Assembly (NCBI RefSeq): GCF_003415675.1
Contig: NZ_QFZK01000018.1
Location: forward strand, 1 to 64,000
Origin: Rhodoferax lacus
GTDB taxonomy: Bacteria > Pseudomonadota > Gammaproteobacteria > Burkholderiales > Burkholderiaceae_C
DNA: 64,000 nt
Direction: 5' to 3'
Position numbers and translations under genes: made by a program. The notes under the pieces were generated by a model that did not search any database, was not told the DNA's origin, and saw only the letters and a program-made list of their open reading frames with translations. Positions 16,701 through 24,425 of the stretch are shown here, piece by piece; the first letter of the stretch is position 1; each line of letters starts with the position of its first letter.

Positions 16701-19505
16701 TTCTGCTTCTGCTTCTGCTTCTGCTTCTGCTTCCAGCGGCGCTACAGGCGCGTCTTCGGCTTCAGCGGGTGCCGGTGCCTCCAGGAATTGTGGGTCCAGT
16801 TCCAAACCTGGGAAGTCCAGGTCACCCAGGTCAATTTCCGGTGCAGCGAGCTCGGGCTCAGGCACCGACAGCTGCAGGGCTTTGGGATCAAAGGTCTGGG
16901 TGGATTCAAACTCCGGGCGCAGCAGGGAATCCGAATCCGGCACGATGTCCTGCAAGTCCAAGCCGGTTTGGGTAGCTGAAAAGTCCGGGATTTCAAACGC
17001 CGCGGGCAGCTCCAGGGAATCCGTCAACCGGGTATTGGCAAAATCCACGGGGGCCGGTGTATGCGGTTTATGCGGTGTGTGTGGCGCAAGCACCGTTTCC
17101 TCGGGCGGGAGCGGTTCGGGTTGCACCGAGTCATCAAACACCGGGAAGGCCGAGGGCACTTCGTCACCGGCACCGGGTACCTGCAGTGGCAAGGCCTCGC
17201 CATGCAGGCGCATGGCGTCCGCACTGGCACGAAAGCCTGCCGCGCTCCAGAGTCCGCCGGCATTGCCGGAAATGTCTTCAATCCAGCGGCCAAACGCCGA
17301 CATGCCCACGGTAGAGAGAGAGATCAGTGCATCGCTGGCGGGCTTGTGCTCGGCCAGCCAGGCATTGAACATCTGCTCAAAGGCCCAGGCGGCTTCGCCG
17401 AACTCGGTGAGCCCGACCATGCGCGAGCTTCCCTTGAGGGTATGGAAGGCCCGGCGCAAGGTGGTCTGCTCGGCCAGGTTGGCGGGGTCCATGGCCAGGG
17501 CGCGTGCGGCGGCCAGTCCGGCCAGCACCACCTCGCGGGCTTCTTCCAGAAAGATGTCCTGCAGGTCTTCTTCATCCTCTGCCGCTTCGGCCACTTTCAA
17601 TTCGGAAGCAACTGCTTCTGCAACTTCCGCTTCGGGCTCTGCCAACGATTGCAGCTCGGGCACGGAGGGCGCGGCTGGGGCCGGGGCCTCCTGTGGCACA
17701 GCTTTCTGTGCAGGTGCTTCTTCCAGCGCAGGCGCATGGGTGCGCTCGCGCCCCATCAAGGGCTTGAACTCACCGGCCTCTTCGTCATACACAAAGAGCT
17801 TCTTGGCCATGGCGCGCTGGTAGCTCAGCATGTCGATCAGCAGACCGAGGGCACCCAGACTGTTGCCCAGGCGCTCAAAGACGCCGGTGCGTGCGGCAGC
17901 AATGTCGAGCTCATCCACCAGCAGGTGATCCACGCTGGCGCGCATGCGCAAGGAGGCCAGGGCCGGTTGGTCCAGTCCCAGCACCGAGAACACGCCGCGC
18001 ATTTGCGACAGGCGCCCGGGCACTTCGCGCAGGGGCGCCTTGTCGGTGGGGTTGCGGAAGAACTGGTCCAGTGACTTTTCCACCTCGGCCAGGGAGGCGC
18101 GCAACTCATCCACCACGCTGCCCATGGTCTGGCGCTCGCTCACGCGCCGGTACAGCTCTTCCATCCAGGCTTCCAGTGGCTCGGGCTCGGCGCCGTCCAG
18201 CACCAGCTGCAGGCGTTTGGCCAGGCGCGCACTGCGCTCGGCCATCTGGTCATCGGTGGGGTCCAGGTCTTCGTAAGCGGCTTCGAGATACAGAATGGAG
18301 GTGGCAACTTCCATGGCCACGGATGGCGCGGGTGCCGTTGCGCTGCGCAGGGTTGCGTCGATAACACCGGTGAGGGCATGCGCCAGGGCGCTGCTGTGCG
18401 GGTGCAGCTTGACGATGGATTCGGCAACGGCAGCGAACTGCTCGCCGGTCTGCTTGAGGCGGTTGGTGTCACCACCGGCCAGGGCCGACCAGGTCTCGGC
18501 CGCAGCGGCAATGCGCTTGCGCGCCAGCACCAGCTGGGCCGGATCGAAGCGGCCAAACTGCTCGGCGCTGTAGTTCACGGCAACGCTGTCCTGCAGGCCA
18601 TAGGCCAGGCGCACGGCGGCCAGAACGGCGGCGGGTTGCTGCGGCAGTGCCTGGGCCTGGGCGCAGAAAAACACCAGGTCCTGCGCCAGCCGTTCGCTGG
18701 GGCCGGACTCGCCCTTGGCCAGGGTGGCGTACTGCTGCAGGATGCGCGAGGCGGTGCGCTTGGTGTAGATGTCCGCGGGCAACAGGCCCAGCCCCACGGC
18801 CTGGAAATAGGCCGCTGCAATGGCCCAGAAGCTATGCGCCTCCAGCGTGCCATGGCCCGCGGCCAGGCCCAGGCAGGTCTGTGCCAGCTTGGCCGCAGCG
18901 TGGGGGTCTGCGGTCTTGACGATCTTCAGTACCGAATGGTCCAGGCGGGCGCGCACCTCGGGCGAATAGGCCAGGGGCGGCACATCGGCAGGCAGGGTCA
19001 CGGCGTTCCAGCGCCACTCCAGCGGCCACAGGTCGGCCGGGTGGATGCGGTCGGCCCCGGCTAGCTCCATCACCGCGCGGTACTGCGGAAACAGCGCCAC
19101 GCTGGAGGCCTGTTTGCCCTTGAGCAAACCTTCCAGGTATTCGGTCAGGGCGAAGCCGGCGCGCTCAATCCGGATGGCCGCATCGTCGCTGCACAGCTCG
19201 GGACGTTGCACAAACTTCTGCACGGCCGACTCCATGGCGTGCAACAGGCGCGCGGGGGCGGGCATGCCCACCATTTCCAGGGCGCCCACGGCCTGATGCA
19301 GTTGCTGACGTGCCACGCGCAGGTGGCTGGTGTCGAGTTCGCTGAGCTCGGAGCCGCGTGCCAGTTCGGCATCGCGCACAAAGCGGTGCATGGCTTTGGT
19401 GGCGCCGTCCAGTGATTTGCGCAGCTCGTCCAGGACCCAGGCCAGTGGCCCGAGGTCGTTCAGCGCCGGATCGCTTTCTGCTATAGCCGAAGGAGTCGAT
19501 GCCAT
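13776..19505 (-). CDS. chpA: ChpA/PilL hybrid chemotaxis histidine kinase of the type IV pilus Chp system
   Basis: A 1909-residue multi-domain CheA-like kinase that would control type IV pilus activity. It has an N-terminal Hpt-like helical region. Three clear phosphotransfer histidines follow: H688 (AFHTLKGSSRMVG), H1023 (LAHSLGGIAATVG) and H1176 (LHTLKGSARLAG). Next come the dimerisation helices, the ATPase N-box with NAVAHGIE, G-boxes DDGGG and GRGIGMD, a CheW-like domain, and a C-terminal receiver with Asp1836 (LSDIEMPRMDG). It is shorter than the 2472-residue Pseudomonas protein, which has more phosphotransfer domains. A Glu-Ala run at about residues 926-952 is encoded by a microsatellite. 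Last gene of the minus-strand operon, 27 bp after pilJ. Confidence 0.93.
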   Translation of the reverse strand: MASTPSAIAESDPALNDLGPLAWVLDELRKSLDGATKAMHRFVRDAELARGSELSELDTSHLRVARQQLHQAVGALEMVGMPAPARLLHAMESAVQKFVQRPELCSDDAAIRIERAGFALTEYLEGLLKGKQASSVALFPQYRAVMELAGADRIHPADLWPLEWRWNAVTLPADVPPLAYSPEVRARLDHSVLKIVKTADPHAAAKLAQTCLGLAAGHGTLEAHSFWAIAAAYFQAVGLGLLPADIYTKRTASRILQQYATLAKGESGPSERLAQDLVFFCAQAQALPQQPAAVLAAVRLAYGLQDSVAVNYSAEQFGRFDPAQLVLARKRIAAAAETWSALAGGDTNRLKQTGEQFAAVAESIVKLHPHSSALAHALTGVIDATLRSATAPAPSVAMEVATSILYLEAAYEDLDPTDDQMAERSARLAKRLQLVLDGAEPEPLEAWMEELYRRVSERQTMGSVVDELRASLAEVEKSLDQFFRNPTDKAPLREVPGRLSQMRGVFSVLGLDQPALASLRMRASVDHLLVDELDIAAARTGVFERLGNSLGALGLLIDMLSYQRAMAKKLFVYDEEAGEFKPLMGRERTHAPALEEAPAQKAVPQEAPAPAAPSVPELQSLAEPEAEVAEAVASELKVAEAAEDEEDLQDIFLEEAREVVLAGLAAARALAMDPANLAEQTTLRRAFHTLKGSSRMVGLTEFGEAAWAFEQMFNAWLAEHKPASDALISLSTVGMSAFGRWIEDISGNAGGLWSAAGFRASADAMRLHGEALPLQVPGAGDEVPSAFPVFDDSVQPEPLPPEETVLAPHTPHKPHTPAPVDFANTRLTDSLELPAAFEIPDFSATQTGLDLQDIVPDSDSLLRPEFESTQTFDPKALQLSVPEPELAAPEIDLGDLDFPGLELDPQFLEAPAPAEAEDAPVAPLEAEAEAEAEAEAEAEAEAEAEAEAEAEAEPVPEPVLDAVPDTGAEEQVKVIGDLRLGIPLYNVFLNEADEWSRRLQVELSEWAMEIHHPIADSTIALAHSLGGIAATVGFTALAEVARTLEHALEHVKLHDQGTAQHAQVFNDAAEEIRRLLHQFAAGFLKPHDAALLQALKDIIAAEFAAPVLVTEVPQALAVPAAHDKPAAAEDHLDTDLFPIFQEEAQELMPALGTALRQWVARPDNLGARAEALRVLHTLKGSARLAGAMRLGEMSHTMESGVEALGIEDLTTEQLEPLLGQLDALQNTLDALDLAPRQDISQPLASPADTADEEAEATPADALVAPAEAPVAHAPPVSLEQVMRHAPRGTSGQSVRVRTQLLDRLVNQAGEVMISRSRLDARVLQMRSGLGDLGGNLERLRQQLRDVEVQAESQMQSRMAHTKEDAQAFDPLEFDRFTRVQELTRMMAESVNDVATVQRNLQRALEGAEDDLNAQARQARELQRDLLRTRMVEFDGIAERLYGVVRQSAKESEKAVKLEIVGGSIEMDRGVLDRMTPAFEHILRNAVAHGIESAAVRAAAGKPAVGAITITVHQESNDVSVTFKDDGGGLHLDKIRARAIANHLIAADAELSDAAAAQLLFKPGFSTATEVTELSGRGIGMDVVLTELNALGGVVDTQTKTGVGTTFRLVLPLTTAVTQVVMLRMGELTFGVPSNLVETILRAPLEDVQAAYQRGAYALSGQDIAFYWGGALLQVSGRSAEPAARMLPVAVLRSAGQRLALHVDEVLGNREVVVKNLGPQLARLPGLAGMSVLASGAVVLIYNPVALATVYGASARALMESHSALAASTDAAGTVPVKPEAGVTQAPLVLVVDDSITVRRVTQRLLKREGFRVALANDGLHALEVLAQEKPAVVLSDIEMPRMDGFDLVRNIRNDDKLRDLPVIMITSRIAQKHRDHALELGVDHYLGKPYSEDALLALIRSYCAEAVEE
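16651..16728 (-). repeat. Hexanucleotide microsatellite, 13 perfect GCTTCT units, inside chpA
   Basis: Thirteen uninterrupted copies of GCTTCT on the plus strand (AGAAGC on the coding strand) encode alternating Glu-Ala in a linker between Hpt domains. Flanking imperfect units (GGCTCT, GCTTCC) show that the array was once longer. As the unit is six bases, slippage would change linker length without shifting the frame. Confidence 0.95.
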
Positions 19506-19532
19506 GGTTTCAATCTCTAGGGGTTACACGCT

Positions 19533-21806
19533 TCACACAATCTTGAACCGCGACACGGACTGCCGCAATTCCTCGGCCATGCGCGAGAGCTCGCGCACCT
19601 GGCCGGCCGTGACACGGGTGCCCTCGCCGGTCTGCTCGGTCACGGCAAAGATGTGCTGAATATCCTGGGCCATCTCGTTGGCCAGTCCGGCTTCGCGCGA
19701 GGCGGAGTTGGAAATCTGCTCGATCAGGTCAGCCACACGGCGCGACACGCGGTCGATTTCGGTGAGCGCCGTGCCGGCGTTGTCCGACAGCTTGGCACCT
19801 TCGACCACGCCCTGCGTGGAGCGCTCCATAGCGCCTATGGCATCCTGGGTGTCGGTCTGGATGGCTTTCACCAGCGCGGCAATCTGGCGCGTGGCATCGC
19901 CCGAACGTTCGGCCAGACGCTGCACTTCCTCGGCCACCACCGAGAAGCCGCGACCGGCCTCACCGGCACTGGCGGCCTGGATGGCAGCGTTGAGCGCCAG
20001 CACGTTGGTCTGCTCGGTAATGTCGGAAATCAGCTCGGTGATTTCACCAATTTCCTGCGAAGACTCGCCCAGTCGCTTGATGCGCTTGGAGGTTTCCTGG
20101 ATCTGCTCGCGGATCGAGTTCATGCCGCCAATGGCGTTTTGCACGGCTTTGAGGCCCGACTCGGAAGCCTGCAGCGACTGGCGCGCCACACGGGCTGACT
20201 CCTGCGCCTGGACCGACACGTCATTGATGCGACCGGCCATTTCCAGCACGCTCTGGCCGGTCTCGCGGATCTCGTGCAGCTGCTCCTTGGAGGCAGCCAG
20301 CAGCTCGGTGGAGGTGGCGTCCACATCGGCGGTGGTTTGCGCCACCTGGGAGGCCGTGTTCTGCACGTTGGCCACCAGCGAGCGCAGCTCTTCGACCGTG
20401 TAGTTGACCGAGTCGGCAATGGCACCGGTGATGTCTTCGGTGACGGTGGCTTCCTGTGTGAGGTCGCCTTCGGCCACGGTTTGCAGCTCGTTCATGAGCC
20501 GCAAAATGGCGGCCTGGTTGGCGTCGTTCACACGCTTGGCGTGCTGCTCCTGGCGCTCGGCTTCCTGGCGCTGCGCATCCGCTGCCGACTGGCGACGGCG
20601 GCTGTCCTGCAATTGCACAAACGACAGGCCACCCGCAGACAGCAAAGCCAGGGCCGCCGCCAGAACCATCAGCACCAGGGCTGTTCCGCCCACGCCGGTC
20701 TGGCTGGTGAGCTTGCCCTGCAGTTCTTCGAGGCCGCGGCGCAGGGGTTCACTGTCGGCCACGATGGAGGTCTGGGCCTCGCGTGCAGCCACCAGGCCCT
20801 GCAGGTTGTCCAGGATGGCGCCGCTCTTGGCACGCAACTCTTCGTACTGTTTCATCAGCGTATCGAGTTGCTCGCGGGTGGCAGCGTCACGGGCTGCGCC
20901 CAGGCGCAACTCGGCGCTGCCATTCTGCAGGCCCAGGGTGACTTCCTTGAAGCTGCTCAGGTCTTTGCCCAGCAAAAATACGGCTTCCGGGCTGGCCCCT
21001 TCGGCCGTCAGGAATTCGTTGGACGACTTGCCGATGCGCTGGGTCAGCATGATGAGCTGGCCCACAGCCGACACTTCGGCGGCAGGCGCGTTCTGTTGCA
21101 CCTTGAGGCTGGAGATGCCCTGGGCCGTCTCCAGCATCGTTCCCGACTGGCGGCTGATCTGGCGCAGCGCCTCGCCAATCTGGGTGAGCGTTTTTTGCTG
21201 CAGCAGTACAGCCTTGGCATTTTTCTCGGCACGGTCTACCAGGGGCATGACCTTGTCGAGTTCAGGCCGCATGCTGCTGTCGAGCGCGCTCAGGCGCTGG
21301 GTGCTGTCGCCCTCCTGCAGTCCGTGGGTGGCCTTGGCCAGAATGCCAATGCTGTCCGTCACATCGGCAAAGGCCGGCACATTGCCCACCAGGGCCTGGC
21401 TCACCGACTTGGCCAGGCGCTGCGACTGCATCAGCGACTGCCCTGTCACACCCAGTTGCTGCGCCACTTTGTCGGACTGGTTGAGCGCAAAGACCGTCAC
21501 ACCGGCCAGGAACAACAATGACACACCCAGCAGGATGCCCAGCACCCGCTGGTGCTGCGCGGCTGTGCGTGCACCCATGCCGGGCAATGCAATCAGGTCG
21601 GGGTCCAGCACCTGGGACTTGTCCTGCTGCGCTTGCTCTGTCAGTGCGGCCGGTCGGCTCACTGCCACTTGCCTGGAGACCAGCACCGTCTCGGGCGGCT
21701 CGGCATCTCCTGCCTGGTCTGGCATAGCCAGGCTCAGACTCGAATCCAGATCGGATTCATTCGGCTTTTTGGCAAGCAGCTTCTTGATGGAGTCTAGGAC
21801 GGACAT
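19533..21806 (-). CDS. pilJ: Type IV pilus methyl-accepting chemotaxis protein PilJ
   Basis: A 757-residue membrane chemoreceptor of the Pil-Chp system. A cytoplasmic N-terminal stretch (MSVLDSIKKLLAKKPNESDL) is followed by a first transmembrane helix (VLGILLGVSLLFLAGVTVFA), a periplasmic PilJ-type sensing region, a second helix (ALVLMVLAAALALLSAGGLS), HAMP-like segments and the signalling coiled coil. The tip is EQTNVLALNAAIQAASAGEA, slightly different from the canonical AAIEAARAGE. The ATG at 21806 with AGGTG upstream is preferred over the frame extending to 22016, which would run into pilI. It is 20 bp downstream of pilI. It would signal to ChpA through PilI. Confidence 0.92.
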   Translation of the reverse strand: MSVLDSIKKLLAKKPNESDLDSSLSLAMPDQAGDAEPPETVLVSRQVAVSRPAALTEQAQQDKSQVLDPDLIALPGMGARTAAQHQRVLGILLGVSLLFLAGVTVFALNQSDKVAQQLGVTGQSLMQSQRLAKSVSQALVGNVPAFADVTDSIGILAKATHGLQEGDSTQRLSALDSSMRPELDKVMPLVDRAEKNAKAVLLQQKTLTQIGEALRQISRQSGTMLETAQGISSLKVQQNAPAAEVSAVGQLIMLTQRIGKSSNEFLTAEGASPEAVFLLGKDLSSFKEVTLGLQNGSAELRLGAARDAATREQLDTLMKQYEELRAKSGAILDNLQGLVAAREAQTSIVADSEPLRRGLEELQGKLTSQTGVGGTALVLMVLAAALALLSAGGLSFVQLQDSRRRQSAADAQRQEAERQEQHAKRVNDANQAAILRLMNELQTVAEGDLTQEATVTEDITGAIADSVNYTVEELRSLVANVQNTASQVAQTTADVDATSTELLAASKEQLHEIRETGQSVLEMAGRINDVSVQAQESARVARQSLQASESGLKAVQNAIGGMNSIREQIQETSKRIKRLGESSQEIGEITELISDITEQTNVLALNAAIQAASAGEAGRGFSVVAEEVQRLAERSGDATRQIAALVKAIQTDTQDAIGAMERSTQGVVEGAKLSDNAGTALTEIDRVSRRVADLIEQISNSASREAGLANEMAQDIQHIFAVTEQTGEGTRVTAGQVRELSRMAEELRQSVSRFKIV

Positions 21807-21826
21807 GTTGGGCACCTGGAGATGTA

Positions 21827-22345
21827 CTAAGCACCAATGCTTAAGAAGGTCGGAGACTGTGCCAGCGCGCGCAGGTTGATTTCCTGCCAGAGCTGACCCT
21901 CTTTGTCGGTATGGCAGGGGCCAAAATATTCGGGCGCACCGGCAGGTGCTGCGGTGCTGGAAGCAAAGGCATCGCTGCCGCGCAAGCCCGCCAGGCTGTC
22001 CACCTGCAGCCCGCAATTCACCTCGAGTTGGGCGTTCAGTGTCACCACGCTGGCCTCGGTGCCGTCAGGTGCGCTGGCACTGCCAGAAACAAAGCGGGCC
22101 ATGTCCACCACACCCACCAGATTGCCGCGCACATTGAGCACGCCCCTGAACCAGCTTTTGGAATAGGGCACTGCCTGCAGTTGGGACAGGGCGACGATTT
22201 CACCCGCCTGTGCCAAGGGCAGCAGGTAGTTGCTGCCGCCTGCGCGTACCGCCAGCCAGGACACTGCAATGCCCTCGCTTTGTGCCGCCTGCAAACGCTT
22301 TGCCAGTCGTGCCTGAAGTTCCCTGAGTGCTTCGCGTTTTGCCAT
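21827..22345 (-). CDS. pilI: CheW-like coupling protein PilI
   Basis: A 172-residue CheW-domain protein that would couple the PilJ receptor to the ChpA kinase in the cytoplasm. The core CheW features are visible: YLLPLAQAGEIVALSQLQAVPY, then WFRGVLNVRGNLVGVVDMARF. The first 30 residues form a charged helix (MAKREALRELQARLAKRLQAA). It starts about 10 bp after pilH and is followed at 20 bp by pilJ, the usual order of the operon. Confidence 0.9.
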   Translation of the reverse strand: MAKREALRELQARLAKRLQAAQSEGIAVSWLAVRAGGSNYLLPLAQAGEIVALSQLQAVPYSKSWFRGVLNVRGNLVGVVDMARFVSGSASAPDGTEASVVTLNAQLEVNCGLQVDSLAGLRGSDAFASSTAAPAGAPEYFGPCHTDKEGQLWQEINLRALAQSPTFLSIGA

Positions 22346-22354
22346 CGTTTCGGT

Positions 22355-22723
22355 TCAGCCCAGCGCCTTGATTTTTGCAAACAGTTCGGCCCCGTCCACC
22401 GGCTTGGTGATGTAGTCACGCGCGCCCTGGCGCATGCCCCAGACGCGGTCGGTCTCCAGGCTCTTGCTGGTGCACATGATGATGGGTATGCCGGTGAACT
22501 CGGGGGTGCGGCTGATGGAGCGGGTCAGCTGGAAACCGTTTTGCCCTGGCATCACCACGTCCATGAGGATCAGGTCGGGCCGGTCTTCGGCCAGACGGGC
22601 AAAGGCTTCGGTGGCATTTTCGGCCGAGCGCACAGCAAAGCCGTTGCGTTGCAGCAGGTCGGTCATGAACAGGGTTTCGGTCTTGGAGTCATCCACGATG
22701 AGTACTTTGTGTATGGCCATCAT
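22355..22723 (-). CDS. pilH: Response regulator PilH
   Basis: A 122-residue single-domain receiver. The phosphorylation site is the aspartate in LILMDVVMPGQNGFQ, with the acidic pair in LIVDDSKTE and the conserved lysine in YITKPVDG. By family it acts with PilG as an output of ChpA, affecting pilus retraction. The start overlaps the pilG stop: two consecutive ATG codons (22723 and 22720) are possible, and both sit on the TGA of pilG, so translation is coupled. Confidence 0.9.
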   Translation of the reverse strand: MMAIHKVLIVDDSKTETLFMTDLLQRNGFAVRSAENATEAFARLAEDRPDLILMDVVMPGQNGFQLTRSISRTPEFTGIPIIMCTSKSLETDRVWGMRQGARDYITKPVDGAELFAKIKALG

Positions 22724-23118
22724 GCGGCTCCCTGCACAGCGGCGCCAAACTGCTGCACGGCCTGCAGCAACTGCTCTTTGGAAAACGGTTTGGTGAGGTA
22801 GTCCTGCGCACCGGCCATGCGTCCGCGGGCCTTGTCAAACACACCATCCTTGCTGGACAACATGACCACGGGCACGCTGGAGAAACGGGCGTTTCGTTTG
22901 ATGATGGCGCAGGTCTGGTAGCCGTCAAGACGCGGCATCAGGATGTCACAAAAAATCAGATGGGGCTGGTAGTCGTTGACTTTGGCCAGGGCGTCAAAGC
23001 CGTCCTCGGCAAGCAATACTTCGTGCCCGCCTTGCTTGAGGAATATTTCTGCACTGCGCCGTATGGTGTTGCTGTCGTCCACCACCAGCACTTTCAATAC
23101 CGTATCTTGGGTACTCAC
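22720..23118 (-). CDS. pilG: Response regulator PilG
   Basis: A 132-residue single-domain receiver (VLVVDDSNTIRRSAEIFL near the start, phospho-acceptor Asp in IFCDILMPRLDGY, Lys in YLTKPFSK). PilG proteins drive pilus extension and cAMP-linked signalling downstream of ChpA. The GTG at 23118 (MSTQDTVLKV) is preferred: it has an AGAGGAAAG ribosome site eight bases upstream, whereas the ATG at 23142 would add eight residues and swallow that site. It follows the rubredoxin gene by 63 bp and overlaps pilH. Confidence 0.88.
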   Translation of the reverse strand: MSTQDTVLKVLVVDDSNTIRRSAEIFLKQGGHEVLLAEDGFDALAKVNDYQPHLIFCDILMPRLDGYQTCAIIKRNARFSSVPVVMLSSKDGVFDKARGRMAGAQDYLTKPFSKEQLLQAVQQFGAAVQGAA

Positions 23119-23181
23119 AAGGCTTTCCTCTCCTGAACACATCGCACCTGCCGACTGTAGCGCCGGAGCAGATGCACTGCG

Positions 23182-23355
23182 CTAAATTTGAACCATTTCG
23201 AAATCTTCCTTGCGCGCAGCGCACTCGGGACAGACCCAGTTCATGGGCACATCAGCCCACAAGGTACCGGGTGCGATTCCATGCTCCGGCGCTCCCAGCG
23301 CCTCGTCATAAATCCAACCGCAAATCAGACACATCCAGGTTTTGGTATCAGTCAC
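23182..23355 (-). CDS. Rubredoxin
   Basis: A 57-residue rubredoxin, a small one-iron electron carrier. It starts at GTG 23355 and reads VTDTKTWMCLICGWIYDEAL, then GAPEHGIAPGTLWADVP, then NWVCPECAARKEDFEMVQI. The four iron ligands are the cysteines of CLICG and CPEC. Its GTG start and short length make it easy to miss. It lies at the head of the pil chemosensory genes, a gene order I recall from other betaproteobacteria. Its redox partner is unknown, and no rubredoxin reductase or alkane hydroxylase is in the window. Confidence 0.93.
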   Translation of the reverse strand: MTDTKTWMCLICGWIYDEALGAPEHGIAPGTLWADVPMNWVCPECAARKEDFEMVQI

Positions 23356-23477
23356 AGCTTAAGGGGCCTTCGAATAGAATGCAATCATTGTATAGAGGCA
23401 ACAGCCGCAGCCCACGCTGCTGATTGTCGAATTCACTGCCATTCTGCCTGATGGCACCCACGAGAACAGGCTACGAA

Positions 23478-24389
23478 ATGACCGCATCACCCATTCCCGA
23501 CCCAGAAGCTGGCGAACGCGATGACAGCCCCGCTGCCTGTGTGCTGGTATTCAACGCCAATGACCCCAGCGGCGCGGCCGGATTGACCGCAGACCTGATG
23601 GCCATTGCCTCTGTTGGGGCACACGCCATGCCCATCATGACGGGCGCCTATGTGCGTGATACCTCCGAGGTGTTTGACCACTTTGCACTGGATGACGAAG
23701 CCGTCTCCGAGCAGGCCCGCGTCATCCTCGAAGACATACCGGTGCAGGCCATCAAGGTCGGCTTTGTGGGCAGCCCGGAGAACCTCAGCGCGATCGCCGA
23801 ACTCGCCTCGGACTATGCCGAAGTGCCACTGCTGACCTACATGCCCGACCTGTCCTGGTGGCGTGAAGACCAGATCGACATGTACCAGGACGCCTGTAGC
23901 GAACTGTTACTTCCGCAGACCACGGTGTTGGTGGGAAACCACAGCACGCTGGCGCGCTGGCTGCTGCCCGAATGGAGCAACGAAAAAGCCCCCACGGCAC
24001 GTGACATTGCGCGCGCGGCCAATGCCTTTGGTGTGGCCTATACGTTGGTTACAGGCATCCCCTTGCCGGACCAGTTCATCGAGAACACGCTGGCCTCGCC
24101 CACGGCTGTTTTGTGCACGCACAAGTTTGAGCGCTTCGAGGCGGTGTTCAGCGGCGCAGGCGAGACCTTGTCTGCTGCCGTGACCGCGCTGATTGCCAGC
24201 GAGACCGAACTTACCGAAGCCGTGTCCGAAGCCCTGAGCTATCTGGACCGCTGCCTGGACAGTGGCTTTCGACCCGGCATGGGCAATGTGGTTCCCGACC
24301 GTCTGTTCTGGGCACAGCCCGAAGACGACGAGGAAGAGGACGCCAAGGAATCCAGCTTCGAAATTTCCCCCAACGACACCCGCCACTGA
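23478..24389 (+). CDS. ThiD-like ribokinase-fold protein, probably not an active HMP kinase
   Basis: A 303-residue protein related to hydroxymethylpyrimidine (phosphate) kinase. The N-terminal NANDPSGAAGLTADLMAIAS corresponds to the ThiD substrate loop, and IKVGFVGSPENLSAIAELA to the next conserved region. However, the C-terminal anion-hole motif, GTGC or GTGD in active kinases, reads SGAGETLSAA, and the VLDPV segment reads LLTYMPDLSWW. The C-terminus ends in an acidic run (EDDEEEDAKESS). Starts at 23478 (chosen), 23451 or TTG 23424 are possible. It is divergent from rubredoxin and 36 bp upstream of hemL. Fold assignment is good; kinase activity in thiamine synthesis is doubtful. Confidence 0.75.
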   Translation: MTASPIPDPEAGERDDSPAACVLVFNANDPSGAAGLTADLMAIASVGAHAMPIMTGAYVRDTSEVFDHFALDDEAVSEQARVILEDIPVQAIKVGFVGSPENLSAIAELASDYAEVPLLTYMPDLSWWREDQIDMYQDACSELLLPQTTVLVGNHSTLARWLLPEWSNEKAPTARDIARAANAFGVAYTLVTGIPLPDQFIENTLASPTAVLCTHKFERFEAVFSGAGETLSAAVTALIASETELTEAVSEALSYLDRCLDSGFRPGMGNVVPDRLFWAQPEDDEEEDAKESSFEISPNDTRH

Positions 24390-24425
24390 GTGTCCCCTGC
24401 CCCCTATCAGACCCAGCCGACTGCC

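Noticed and set aside
16651..16728. Regular repeat array as CRISPR
   Set aside because: Units are 6 bp with no spacers and lie in frame inside chpA.
23356..23477. TPP riboswitch upstream of the ThiD-like gene
   Set aside because: The 122 bp divergent gap lacks the conserved CTGAGA and related thi-box elements.
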